This document shows positions 44,228 to 56,409 of a stretch of 64,000 nucleotides of DNA, one piece after another. Position 1 is the first letter of the stretch; each line of letters starts with the position of its first letter. The stretch covers positions 84,899,501 through 84,963,500 of the forward strand of contig JAZBRS010000057.1 of assembly GCA_037176725.1 (NCBI GenBank), written 5' to 3'. Source of the DNA: Posidonia oceanica (taxonomy: Eukaryota; Streptophyta; Magnoliopsida; Alismatales; Posidoniaceae). The translations under genes and the position numbers were made by a program. The notes under the pieces were generated by a model that was not told the DNA's origin, made no database searches, and saw nothing but the letters and a program-made list of their open reading frames with translations.

Positions 44228-47200
44228 CTACTGCTTGGCGTCAGGAAGATGCGAAGCAGCCTGCGTCGACTGCATTCCTAGTGATGCGGCTGCTGGAGTG
44301 GGCTGAGCTGTGCTGCTGACTGAATTGATCGACTGTCCCTCCAGAGAGAGTGACAGTGGCACTAGTGTGACTGTGACCGCAGGTAGCCTGCCCGATTCTG
44401 CCAGAAGGAGTGTCCCTGACTCTTGTACCGCTGCTGCCTGTACTCGTAATGTAGATATGGCTGCAAATGTGTGAGAGCTTGCCAGTTCTGCCACAAAGCC
44501 TGCTGAGCTGTCTGCTGTATCTGCTAAAGGGAGAGCTGAACATACTGATTGCGGTGCCTCTGTGCTGATCATTGCCTTGCTGCCAGTTGGGACTGCCTCT
44601 GCTGTGCCAGACTGCTCCTCATCCGAGTAGTAGTCCTCAATACAGACCCAGTCTTCCGTCGACGCCGTGGCTTGATCATCGGTCGATCCCAGAACTCCTG
44701 CACTGGTAAAGTTAGTGAGGTCTCTGGGGATGGCTGGTTCTCGATCCTTGAGCTGAAGGCAGTGATCTTTGTTGAGCTTGGGTTCGTAACCGAGGCCTTC
44801 TGATTTCCTCCGCTCCACTGCTACAATCGGCTCTGCGATCCCCTGGCCGTGACGCCCGAGTGGCGTACCCTTTATGTAACTCGACCTGTGACATACATTC
44901 TCGACCATTCGAAAGGGGTTGCTGTGAACGGTCAAGGAGGTGACACGTTCAAGATCAGGAATGAAGTTAACCGGCTCGCACCGATTAACGCGATATAGAG
45001 CTTCAGAAGTCTCGGGGTCAAATGGGATAGCTTGCGAAGACACGGGGGAGACTGCTTCGATCCGCTCCTTCTCAAAGTTCTCCGCCATGACGACAATGAC
45101 ATCATCGCCGCGACGGCACTTTATCATTCGATGGAGGGTCGAAGGAAGGACCTGATGCTTGTGGAGCCAAGGGCGCCCAAGCAGAAGATTGAAATTTGGC
45201 TTCAAGTCGACGACATAGAATTCTACATCGAAGACGACTGGGCCAATAGCGAGAGGAATAATCAGAGTCCCTAGAGCGTCATGGTGGGTGTTGTCAAAAG
45301 CTGTCATTCCCTTTACGGCTAGCGTGATGTCCTCGGCTTTGAATCCGAGCTTGGTTGCAGTACGCAAGGGGCAGACGTTAAGGCCTGACCCATTATCAAC
45401 CAGTGTTAGGGGAATGCGAAAGTTTTTGAACTGAACCGTGACGAACAGGGGTTGGTTATGATTAATCCCCGCCGGAGGTAGTTCATCACTCGTAAAAGAG
45501 ATGACCTGGGGCTCCACAATCAACCCTACCATGCTTTCCAAGGCTGAAGGCTCAATAGACTGGGACACCCGAGCAGCCTGGAACACGCGAAGAAAAGCCT
45601 CGCGGTGTTCGGCAGAGGTGTGAATTAGGTCCCAAATGGAAATGTCAGCTTTAACCTTCTTAAGTTGGGAGGTTATGTCTGCCTTGGGTTGGTTCTTTTT
45701 GGCAACAGGAGGGGTTGTTTTTGCAAGCTCTAAGGGGGTAGTGGCAGGAAGTTGGGCCGCTACAGGCTGGGCAGGGATTTGGCTTGCTATAGGTTGGTTT
45801 GAGGTCGGATCTGCTATGGGTTGGCTAGAGGGTGGGGGCATAGCAGGTTTAGGGTGATTTGGCCTAATTGCCGGTGTTGGGGGCCTGTAGACCCTCCCCG
45901 ATCACGTTACTTCCGCACACATTTCTGTGACGTAGCTGTAAGGGACGCGATGGGTGTCCAGGGTTAAGTCAATAACCACTGGAGCACGTGCTGCGAGCAC
46001 AGGAGGGGTTACAGGGGGACCTATCGGATATTAAGGTCTACCTAGGGGGTATGGTTGTTGGGGTGGGAAGGCTGGGGCAGGTTGAGGTCTGCCTAGGAGG
46101 TGTACAGGAGATTCTAGCTGAGGTCGCCCTAAGAGGTGGACAGGGGATCTAGGCTGGGCCCTAGCTAGAAGGTGTACAGGGGATTGAGCCTGAGGAAGCA
46201 CAGCGGGGGGCGTGAAGGGGCGCTCTGGCTTGGCACGCAGTCGGATCGTGTGAATTCCCGAGTCGGGGCTGGCAACTGCCACAAGATAGAGATTCACAAG
46301 GAAAGGCTCAGAAATATCAGAGATAAGATCAGAAGGGTCTACCATGGAGGTAGTAGGCCCAGAAGGAAAGACAGAATGGATGCCTGAGGTTCCGGCCCCT
46401 CCCGGATAAGAGTGCTCCGGTAAGGGTTGGTGGATGATGCCAGAATGAGGGGGAACAGCTGAATGTGCAGATGCATGTGTGTGTGCTTGAGTGGATGCCT
46501 CGTGCGTGTCAATCACAATCGTTCCCGATTCGATTAAATCCTGAATAGCGTTCCGCAAGGAGAAGCAATTATCCGTCGAATGCCCGGCACTTCGAAGGAA
46601 ATTGTAGAAGAGGTTTGCCCTAAACCAATGCGGCAAGGGACTTGGGGGCGGACGAACCTCCAGGAACTTCAGGAGCGATGCAACCTTTGGCAAGATGACC
46701 GTGAGCGGTTCCACCAGTGGGGCGAATTTCCGCTTCTCAGTGAGTGGCCTTCTTTGCCTCTGGTATGAGCCTTGCTGAACCGGTGCGGCAGGGTAGACCG
46801 GTCTAGCGGTGGTTGTGATCTGTGGTGTGGGTGGATTCCTAGGTGTAGGAGCGTACACCATCTGAGCTGGGGCAGGCCGGGATGGCAAGCGAACAGGCAT
46901 AGCAGGGGAGTCGACGAATGCAACAGCGGTTTTCGGCGAGTCTTTCCTCTTCAGGCGGTTGTTGTTGCTGCCGCTGTTGTTGTTAGAGGCGCTGCTGTTG
47001 GCACTGTTACTGCTGATCACAGCCTGCTTAGCGAACGCAGAGAGAGCCGGGAAGTTGCCACTCCGCAAAGAACTCTCCACGCGCGCTCCAGCTCTGATGA
47101 GTGCTGCAAAAGTAGTGACTGGTTGGATGCTAAGCAGAGCTCCGAGAGATGGCTGTGCCCCTTTGATGATGATCTCAATAGACTCCTCGTCAGAGGGTCT

Positions 47201-48616
47201 ATCTCGAACCTGAGAGGCAAAGGCACGCCAGCGACCGACGTACTCCCTGAACGGCTGGCCGGAATTCTGCTTGATTGCGATCAAGTCCGCCCGCTTTGGG
47301 ACTAGATCGAGGTTGAAGGAGTATTGTTCCAGGAACGCCTGACTGAGGTCGTTCCAAGTCTTGATGGCTGACATATCAAGCGATGTGAACCACTTGAGTG
47401 CCGGCCCGGTCAAACTCTTCTGGAACAGGCGGATCAGCAACCTCTCGTCAGCCTGAAGCTGAGCGAGATCACCGCAATACGCCTTCAGGTGTGCCATGGG
47501 GCAGCCCCTACTATTGTATTTCTCGAAGTCCAGGATCTTGAACTTCGGAGGGAGTACCGCCTCTGGAAAGCAACAGAGGTCTCGAAATTGGTAGGTCTGG
47601 TGCTCAGTACCCTGCACTAGTCGTAGTGCCTTCTCCAGGACGTCCATCCAGCTGTTGATGGGGTCTGGAGTTGCTGCTATAGGGGAGGGATCAGCAGGGG
47701 TAGTGAGCACATACGCCGAATGGGTCGCACCTAAGTGCTTCTCCGGATCTACCATAGCGTCGCCTGGTGGAGCAACGGGATGGACGACGTATCCATGCTG
47801 GGGAACTGTGTATGCATGAGTGTATGCAGGATGCTGGACTTTATGCAAATGAGAAGAGTAGATGCCATGCTATGCTGTGATAGGGGTAGGATGACGGAGC
47901 ACCAGTTGCTGTACAGGCAGGGTGCCAGACAGCGAGCTAGTGAGGTACTGGGCTCCAGCCGGTCCGAAGGACTGACCACCAGGGGGAAGAGGAGCATGCT
48001 ATGCTAAGTGTTGTGCAGTAGGAGGCGGCAAACGGGCCCCCATCGTCGGAACCGTGAGCAATTGAGACGATGGTCGAGGCGGAGGTGTGGAGGTAGATGC
48101 ATGAAATGCAAGAACTGGCCTCAAAGGAACCTCAGGAACGACAAGAGCACAAGAAGGACGAACTGATAGAGCCATGCCCTGCAGACTCTGGGCAAGCTCC
48201 ATCAGGTGCTGGTACTGTGCCTTAGGTGTCTCGCCAGTGGGGACGCTGAAGTGCAGTGCCGGCGGAGGTTGAGGAGCAAGTGGCACGGACACAGACTGTC
48301 CGGGAGGAAGAGGTTCTACAGAAAAAGTCGCAGCAGCGGTAGAAGGGATGTCAAAGGCGACGTATCCCTGGGATGGAGGGGGCAGTGGCGTCTCCGAAAT
48401 GCGAGTAACGGTCATCAGGATAGACTCGGCGACCGGATCCGGAGGAAGAGATGCTTGCCACTGTCCCGGGACATACTGAGAACCTAGAGGCGCCAGGGGA
48501 GGAAACCCTGGCGTCGGAGGGGAAACAAGAGGGACAGAAGGAGCAACCGGAAGGGCCGGAACGGAAACACCCTCCGTGACAAGAGTAAAGAGGGGCTCAC
48601 TGACGTACTGGGCCAT
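44228..48616 (-). pseudogene. Gag-protease ORF of element B
   Basis: One unshifted frame of 1463 codons from ATG 48616 (MAQYVSEPLF) to TAG 44230-44228. The N-terminus is Pro-rich. The Gag core (about 47551-47160) shows PPKFKILDFEKYNSRGCP, LFQKSLTGPALKWF and QPFREYVGRWRAFA, as in the retrotransposon gag family. A zinc-knuckle-like RSAGHSTDNC (about 46600) has lost the expected first Cys and His. The protease follows with LVDNGSGLN (Asp codon 45397) and LLGRPWLH (about 45184-45158). Internal stops: 48001-47999 (CAG in C), 46033-46031 and 45904-45902 (TGA, in VT*SGRVYRPP). The tail is Ser/Ala-rich. Coats the RNA and processes the polyprotein. Confidence 0.85.
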
Positions 48617-49953
48617 TGCTGACCTAGAACGCGTGAGAATAGGACTGCGACGGGTGTTCAAACGGCGATTCCTAATAGGAGCTATCGTCGCAAAGGCGGA
48701 TAGCTCAGGAGGGGGAATGGTCGCGAATAAGGTCGCAACAGGGGCGTCAACGAGGGTCGGTACTCAAGCTCTAGCAAGGGGAACTCGCTTACCGATCACC
48801 GCTGACACAAACAGAAGGAAACTAGGGTTAGAAACTGAAAAGACGGATGCAAATGAGTTAAGTTAAATGGCATGAATGATATGTATGCTTTCTAGTATGC
48901 CCCCTTACCTAACTAGTGTATCTTAGCAGGTGATCTACTTCGGGTATCCCTGGGTGTACGGGTCACCGACTCAGGTCAGAAAAGTAGGTTCCCTGCCTAA
49001 CTCCTGGCCCAAAGCTCAGGTAATGATAGGATGGTGCGTTGGTGGCCTCGACCCTGCCAAAGCGTGGGTGGTACCCTCTACTAACATCGACACGACCCCC
49101 GAACAAAGGGGGGGACAGACCGACTGACTTGCACCACGCCCAAAGCGGTGGAACAAGAGGCCGGGATTGTCCTTCGCAGACTAATAGGTGGACTCAGATG
49201 AAAAGATGCATGCCCTATATGATGCTTATGCAAATGATTAAAGTCTTTTATCTTGCACATTTTATTAACCAGAGGGAGTGAAGGATTGTTTGAAGTCTCT
49301 AGTTGCTCCTAGAAGTTCTTTTTACTTGCTATTTTTAGTTAACCATGGGGAGAGCAAACAAGTCTCTACTATCCTAGGCATGGCATGTGCGAAAGGGAAG
49401 AAAATCAGTCAAACATGGCAGGCAAACAACATACAACACGGCAAAAGGCAAGTGCATGGCATGTGTGAGTGTTTGTGAGCATGATAGTGAAGAAAAAGCA
49501 TTCATCATGTCAAAAGGCATATATGCAAAGTATGTGCGTGCGTAGTGACATAGCAAAGGTGTAAGAGAAGCATTCAGCATTCAAAAAGCATGTATTATTG
49601 CCAAACAAGTATGTAGACATGCATTGTGCAGGAAATAAAGCAACAAGAAGCAAATAAAGATGAAGGAAGATAAAGACAAGTAAGCATTAAAGTAGGCAAG
49701 AGCAGAATCAGGGAAACAAGCAAGCAACAAGCAAGCAAACAAGTGAGAGCGCCACAGCAGGCGAAGCAAAGCAAAACAGAGTGCAAACCGAGGCAAAGGA
49801 GGTGCAAAACCTAAGCAGAGTAGCCACAAGGCGACTTGCTAGGAGTTTGCACAGGAAAGCGACCAAAACAGACAAAGAAGGCACAAAAGGCAGACAAAGC
49901 TGCAAAACAGGCGAGCGAAAAAAAAAGCCAGGAACGAAAGCCACAGTCTGTCA
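48617..49953 (-). other. 5' leader of element B
   Basis: Non-coding. Conserved with the C leader, notably 48,910-49,200. Two pyrimidine-rich acceptor-like sites lie before gag (CAG at about 48834 and 48802). Nothing else recognised. Confidence 0.55.
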
Positions 49954-49971
49954 TCCCCAGCAGAGTCGCCA
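49954..49971 (-). other. Primer binding site of element B
   Basis: The minus strand reads TGGCGACTCTGCTGGGGA, identical to that in C, one base after the LTR end. Confidence 0.88.
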
Positions 49972-50649
49972 CTATAGTAATCCCAATCAGAATCAGGCTT
50001 ACTATTAGCGACGATGTCCGAGGAGGAGGGCTCAACTCGAAAACACTTAAAATAGAGGGAAAAAGAGGAAGATAAGACAAATCAGAGTCGCCACCATGTC
50101 TATTATCGGGAGACAAGGAAAATCGGGGAAATGCGTGAATTAACACGCAAAACCAAGCAAGAAATGCAAAGCAAAGCAATGCAAAAGAAGACAAATGCAA
50201 ATACATGCAAATGAGATGACTCATGCCTAGGATGAGGGCAATATGGTCATTGCGGGCCAAAAGACTGGGCAAGGACTCCTGTTACGTGCGGGGAAGGTGT
50301 TAGGCACCCCCGACACGCCCGAGAATCGGTCTTTCTAGGCTTACGCTCGCATACGCAGGGAAATGCAGGTTTGAATGCCTAAATGCCAATGAATGCCTGA
50401 ATGAATGCTCATAGGTGTGCTCTAAGTGGTGGGATGCAATGCAGGAAAGTAAACGTGCAGTCTAAGTGCTCAGCAGCACCGTCTGTGTTCCGAACCGGGC
50501 GAAACCTGGCTCGTGAGAACTCCAGGCAGTAAGCATCATTGCCTTATATGCAAATGCAAGCGAAAAAGCAAAACAACGGTAAAACCATGCAGATGCAAGT
50601 GACATGCAAGAGAAAACGACGTAAAGCACGTGAAATAATGCAAGAAATG

Positions 50650-51225
50650 AGAACGGCACGCGAAACGGTGCAAGAAAACAAGGCCGGCACGCAAAACGAA
50701 GCAAGAAAGCGAAGCGGGCACGTAAACGGTGCAAAAGACAACAGTGGGCACGCAAAACAGCGCAAAAGACAAGGCGGGTACGCAAACCGATGCCAAAAGC
50801 AAGGCGAGCGCGCAAAACAACGCAAAAGACAAAGCGGGCACATAGAACAGTGCCAAAACGAAGCGGGCGCGCAAAACGGCGCAAAAGACAACGCAGGCAC
50901 ACAAAACGGTGCCAAAAGCAAGGCGAGCGCACAAAATGGCGCAAAAGACAAAGCGGGCACACAAAATGGTGCCAAAACGAAGCGGGCGCGCAAAGCGATG
51001 CCAAAAGCAAAGCGGGCACGCAAAATGGTGCCAAAAGACGCAGCGGGCACGTAAAACGGTGCCAAAAACAGAGCGGGCACGCAAAATGGTGCCAAAAGCG
51101 AAGCGGGCACGCAAAACGGTGCCGAAAGCGAAGCAGGCAAGCAAAACGGTGCCAAAAACAAAGCGGGCACTCAAAACGGTGCCAAAAGAAGAAGCGGGCA
51201 CGCAAAACGGTGCCAAAAGACGGAA
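50650..51225 (-). repeat. 31-bp GGCAC...GTGCC array, B 5' LTR
   Basis: About 18 units with the same arms as at 28740-29370, with a few units fewer and point differences. Shows that the array changes copy number within one element's lifetime. Confidence 0.85.
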
Positions 51226-51679
51226 TAAAACCTCAGCAAAACCATGCAGATGCAAATGCAAAGAAAGAGGACAAGAGAAGTGAAAGGAGAGGCAAATAGT
51301 GTGTGTGTGAGAACAGACACTGTTTAAGGGCCACGCAGAGTAGGTGTGAAGACCTACAAAGGGGAAAATAAGCAAGTGGAGGGATTACCACCGCTTTGTG
51401 ACTGTTTTCCAATAAACCGCTCCACGATGTGTCTCGCACGCTGCCCAAAGCTCGCGGTGCGATCGGATCGTGGAAAAGGTGGAAGAAAGTCGCAATAAGT
51501 GGTGAATCCAGGGGAAACACAACACAAAACGCTTGGGAATACGCGAAAGGAGGAGCAGAATTGATAGATGAGAAGAGGAAGTCCTATTCTACATGATCGA
51601 GGAAACAAAAAGCGAAAACGATGCGTGCAATGCAAATGGTATGCAAATGAATGCTGTGCAGGGATTCAGGAGGACGTAC

Positions 51680-51720
51680 CTGGGAAATCTGGAACCTGAT
51701 CTGAAATCTGCTTGGTCCAT
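51680..51720 (-). other. Putative short first exon with 5' splice site (B 5' LTR)
   Basis: ATG at 51720 starts MDQADFRSGSRFP; after 41 nt the donor CAG|GTACGT follows. It is intact in this, the transcribing LTR. Confidence 0.5.
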
Positions 51721-51989
51721 GCTGAAGAGCGCTCCGCCGGGGTCGTCTGGGTAGCTTGTTTGAGAAGATCCAACGGTCGGATTAGAAAATATCGCAGCTT
51801 CAAGGCAGAGGGGTCAGAACAGGGGAGAAGAATAGATTTAGGTGTACAGGAGGTCCTAGGGGTGTGCAAACAGGTCCTCCCATGTGAATGGGAGCTAATA
51901 AAACTTTGAGTGTGTGCAGAGGATGCAAAAAGCTGGAAGGCATGAGTGCAAATGCATGCAGGAAGCAAGAAAGGCTTAAGGGGGATTTT

Positions 51990-52600
51990 CAGAAAAATTG
52001 GGGGTTCAAATGCAATTTTGAAAGGATGGGGGTCTAAATGCAAAGGTTTTGAAGGGTTTGGGGCTTTCATGCAAGGATTTTGAAAAAAGGAGGGTCTGCA
52101 TGCAATTTTGCAAAAGACAGGGTTTAAAATGCAATTTTTCAAGATGGGTATGCATCAGGACAAGTTTTTGAAAACATGTGGCAGATTAAGATGCAATTTT
52201 GAAATCTTTGAGGTCTAAAATGCAATTTTTCCAGAAAAACAGGGTCCTGAGTAGTCTAGAATGCAAATGGGGGACTTACATGCAATTTTCCAAACATGTG
52301 GGGCTAAAAATGCAATTTTATAAGCAAAATGTGCCTCTAAGTGATTTTTATAAGCATGTAGAGGACCTATGTGCAATTTTCAAATCATGCAGGGTCAAAA
52401 ATGCAATTTTATAAGCAAAATATGCATTAAAAAGACTACTGTGCATTAGAAGAGGATCTACATGCAAAAATCAGAAAACAGAGGGGGAGAAATGCAATGC
52501 AACAAGCAAAAATGAAAAATAAAACCTAAGTTCAACAAGACAGAGGACTAGATGGCAAATACAGAAAGCAGGGAGGACCCAGAATGCAATTTTATATGGC
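51990..52600 (-). repeat. AAAATTGCATTTT array, B 5' LTR
   Basis: Same array as 30140-30830 but without the ~100-bp block near 30560-30660. Confidence 0.75.
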
Positions 52601-55600
52601 AAAATTCATGCATTAAATCTAATTAAACTACTGCAGGACTTAAGTGCAAAAATCAAAAGCAGAAGGGCCAAAGTCTAACTTATTACTGAAGGAAAGCACA
52701 GTAAATGGATCAGCATGCAAATAAGGAAAACCACAGACATTTCATGCAATTTTATATAGTTTCAGTTCAGAAATCAGCAGATTAAATCAAATAAAGGACT
52801 GGAATGCAAAATAACAAGAACTCAGACCAGAAATGCAATATTTAACAAAAAAACTTAGATAAGAGAAAAAATAAATGAACAGTGCAAAGGCCGACGGCCA
52901 TGGACACTGTAGCAGCAAGCTGCCAGCGTCCATGAACGCCGGCACAGGGATGCTGGGGTTGCGCAGACCGGCGGGGAAGCGTCTCAAGGTCCTGACGGAG
53001 GTCGGACGACGTTCGGCGGAGCTCGACGCGGGCTGGAGCGAGCCGGAGAAGCCACCGGAGGTCTACAGAGTTTCAGAAGCGCGCTCCGGGCGATCGACGC
53101 GGCGATCTGAAGGCAGGAGCATGCTCCTGAGGCTCGTGCGGACCTGAGGCGACTGCTGGACCAGCGTTCTGCTGACCGGAGCGGCGGGACGCTCGGAGAT
53201 GCTCGCCGGAGAAGACGACTCTGACCGGCGTTGACTCGGCGCAGGAGTGAAGAGAAACCTACTCTAAGGGGCAGAAAAGCAAGAAGGAAGGAAGATTATG
53301 CTAAAGGGATAAGAGTTTACCTGTTTCCGTGGCTGGGAAGTCCTCCCGACGCAGGCGGTTTCAAAGGTCGCCGGTGGAGCTCGTCCGGTGAGAGGAGGGG
53401 ACGTCGATGGCTCAGGAAGATTGGAATCGCCTCAGAGCGACCCTCCGGAGCTTCCTGGATGCTTGGACGCGAGCTGCGAAGATCGGCGGAAGATCCGGCT
53501 GATTTTGGGTTCACAAAGGCAGTCGGAGACCGGGGGGGTGTTCGCTGCTCCTCAGGCCGGATAGGATCTTCTGGAAGATTGCTGGAGGTCTGGTGAAGGT
53601 TTCTGGGCAGTCGAATTGGGTCGCGGTGGGCTGTGGGTGGAGTTTGCAGGGCGGTCGGTTTTCTAGTTAGAGAGAGAGGTAACTGTTTGTGGTGGAGGGT
53701 TCGGCCGGTGATGGGTTGTTGGGCTGAAGGTTGGGTGGCTTGGAGAAGTGGAGTTCAGGCGAGTGACTGGGGAAGGTTTGGGACGGAGTGGAGGTCTGTG
53801 GTGGTGGCAATTTCAGGAGAGGTGGGAGTTGGTTTCTGCGGTGGAATTCAGGTGAACTGGGGGTGGTTCTGAGGTGGAAAGGCCGGGAAAGGGAGGGGGA
53901 AAGGTACTGATGTGCTAGGTGAAAACGGGGGATGGGAATGCAAGGAAAGAATGGCTGGAACGGGCTTGGTTTCAGGGAGAAAAAGAAGGGGAAGTGCTGC
54001 TGAAAATCAGAGGGAGAAGAAGGAGTTTGCTAGGGAATTCTCTCTGGATTTCAGCTCTCTCTCTCGGATGGCAAAAGGCATTGGAGGAGGGGCTGAAGGG
54101 CTAGCTTTATCTGCTGCTCTCCGGCTTGCTCACGCGCTCTGGGATTCAAATTCCACCAGCGCGGTCCACTGCAGCTGAGGGAGACAGGCGACTGGCGAGA
54201 CGACAGGCAGTTAATGCCTCCTGGAAATGGTGTTGAGAGAAGAGAGAGGAGCGGCGAGCTATTGCTGATCTGACGGAGAGGGAAGGCTTGAAATTTGAAA
54301 GGAGGTGGGAGCACTGTGCAGCTTGCGGGAGGAGAAGGAAAAATGCAGAGGAAGAAGAAGCTAGAGGAAGAAGGAGGGAGGCGGGCCGGGCCGCAAACTG
54401 GGAAAAAAAAAGAAAGAAAGAAAAGAAGGAAAGGGTGGACGGGCTGGATTGGGCCCAGCAGGGAAAAGGGGAAGGGAAAAAAAGATAGGAAGAAAAAGAG
54501 AAATGGAAAGGAAAGAGAAGAGAAAATAAATTAGGTAAAAATAAAATAAAAATAAGTAAAAATATTAGAATGATTGTGTTGTAAGTTAGGGTCTTGATTA
54601 AATTTTTAATGACTGTTTTTAGTCGATTAATTCTGGTTTTAGAGGGATTTTGGGTTTGATTAGGGTTTTAAGGGTTTTCTTTGTTTTCCATTTTGATTAA
54701 GTGTTTGTTAAGCCTTTTAAGTTATTTTTTAATTATGCTTTTCTTGTTAAGTACTTGGGATGTTAATTAGGATTTTTTAAGATTTATTTTTAGATTAATT
54801 AGAGTGAGTTTTGGGCTTTTGATTTTAGTCTTTTTAGGATTCTTCTTAAGTCCTTTTTTTTTTGAATTACACTTTTGATTTTTTGTTTGTTAAGTTCTCT
54901 TGATGTTTTTTAGTTAGGTTTCTCTTGTTTGATTAAGTGTCTTTAAATCTTTTTAATTTGTTTCTCATTTTCTTTTTAATTAAGTTCTTAAGTTGTCCTT
55001 CTTAGGTTTGTTAAGTTAAGCTTTCCATTAATTATTTGTCTTAGTGTTTTTAATTGTTTTACTTCTTCTTAGGGTTTGTTTTTAGATCATTTTGATAGGA
55101 TTTTCACTTTTGGTTGGTTTTGATTATATTTTAGTTTTTTCCTTGATTTTACAACATTTCCTTTTGGTTTGTTTTACATTTTTTAGCTTGCCTCCTTGGT
55201 TTTCCATTTTAGCTAAATTTAGTTGGGTTTTGGTTTTTAATTGTTTGTTTAATGTTTTTAATTATTTTTCTTAGGGTTCTAGTTTGCTTCCCTTTTGTTT
55301 TAGAGTTTTAGAGATTTTTTAAGGGTTTTTTATGGATTTTAGCAAAAGAAAGAAAAAGGAAAAGAGAAGGAAGAAGAAAAGGAAAAAAAGGAAGAATAAA
55401 GGGGAAAGAGATGAGTTGGAGGTGAATAATTTTTTAAAAGTCAGGGAAAATGTTAAAAATAAGGTAAAAATAGAAATAAGATAGAGAAGAGATAGAAGCA
55501 CAAAGGGGGCCCACAGCCAGGCAAGAAAAAGAGAGAGAAGGGGATGAAAAGAGGGAGGATAATCAGGAAAGAGAGAGGAGAGAGAAAAGAATAATCCAGG

Positions 55601-56030
55601 AGAGAGAAAAGGATAATTTAGGTAAAAGGAAGGCTTAAAGGTTTTGAAATGGGGTGAAAATTGGGGAGTGTGTAGCCCAGGGTTTCTAGTGTTAGTTCTA
55701 CGGCTTTGGTCTGATTTCAAGAAGGTTTTGGAAGGGTTTTGAGGTGTAGAAAAAGAGTAGTTTCACCTAAGTTTTCTAGGGTTTTTGGGAATGGTTTTGG
55801 GCTGAAAGTTTTTAAGTGTTTGGGTAGATTTGCTAAGTAGGGGTTGATGGGTTTTCCTATGGTTTTTGGGCAAGTTTTGGGCTTGGGAAGAGGGTGTAGG
55901 CTTAGGTCAAGTTAGGCTTGTTTTGAAGAGTGAGATGAAGAGGGTTGGGGGTTGTTTTGACCTAGGTTTAGATCCAGAAGTCACCAGAAGGTCCCAAATG
56001 ATCCGAGCCTGTCAAGATGGGGTGTCAACA

Positions 56031-56035
56031 CCAGC
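56031..56035 (+). other. Target-site duplication of element B, right copy
   Basis: CCAGC directly after the LTR start at 56030, equal to 28050-28054. Confidence 0.95.
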
Positions 56036-56260
56036 CGATAAGTCCGATATCTTATCATCTCTTTCCCTTTGCCGGTCGATAAGTCTGATATCTTAACATT
56101 CCTTCATCCCCTCTTTGCCGGCCGATAAGTCCGATATCTTATCATCTCTTTCCCTTTGCCGGTCGATAAGTCCGATATCTTATCATTCCTTTGTCCCCTC
56201 TTTGCCGACCGATAAGTCCGATATCTTATCACCCCTTTTCCTTTGCCGGCCTTTTCTTAT
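56031..56260 (+). repeat. GATAAG...CTTATC array of C, right of B
   Basis: Continuation of the array at 27735-28054, with five more units of CCGATAAGTCCGATATCTTATC. Confidence 0.85.
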
Positions 56261-56261
56261 C

Positions 56262-56408
56262 AAACTTTCAATCAATCAATCACTCCTTTTCTTATCAAAC
56301 TTTCAATCAATCAATCCCTCTTTTTCTTATCAATCATCAATCAATCAATCAATCAATCCCTCTTTTTCTTATCAATCAATCATCAATCAATCAATCAATC
56401 AATCAATC
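56262..56408 (+). repeat. (TCAA)n-rich microsatellite tract (C)
   Basis: Runs of CAATCAATCAAT separated by CCCTCTTTTTCTTATCA spacers. Same relative place as the B tract at 35884-35930. Confidence 0.85.
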
Positions 56409-56409
56409 A

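Larger units (their letters stand above)
28055..56030 (-). mobile_element. Element B: 27,976-bp Tat/Ogre-type retrotransposon nested in C
   Basis: Complete element on the minus strand with 5' LTR 56030-49973, PBS, leader, gag-pro, pol, ORF2, 3' region, PPT and 3' LTR 34268-28055, flanked by CCAGC on both sides. The TG start (TGTTGACACC) and TACTACA end are visible, though the 5' LTR has TA in place of the final CA. It has the full set of domains but seven stops and two frameshifts in gag-pol, so it is a dead but nearly intact copy. It is younger than C, in which it sits, and shows fewer lesions. Confidence 0.95.
49973..56030 (-). repeat. 5' LTR of element B (6,058 bp)
   Basis: Runs from TGTTGACACCCC at 56030 to TACTATA at 49973, with a C to T change in the last CA. 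It contains the same parts as the 3' LTR: 31-bp array (50650-51225), short exon with CAG|GTACGT donor (51720-51680), AAAATTGCATTTT array (51990-52600), GC-rich part, TATA-like site (54104-54111) and C-poor + strand segment (54530-56000). Confidence 0.92.
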
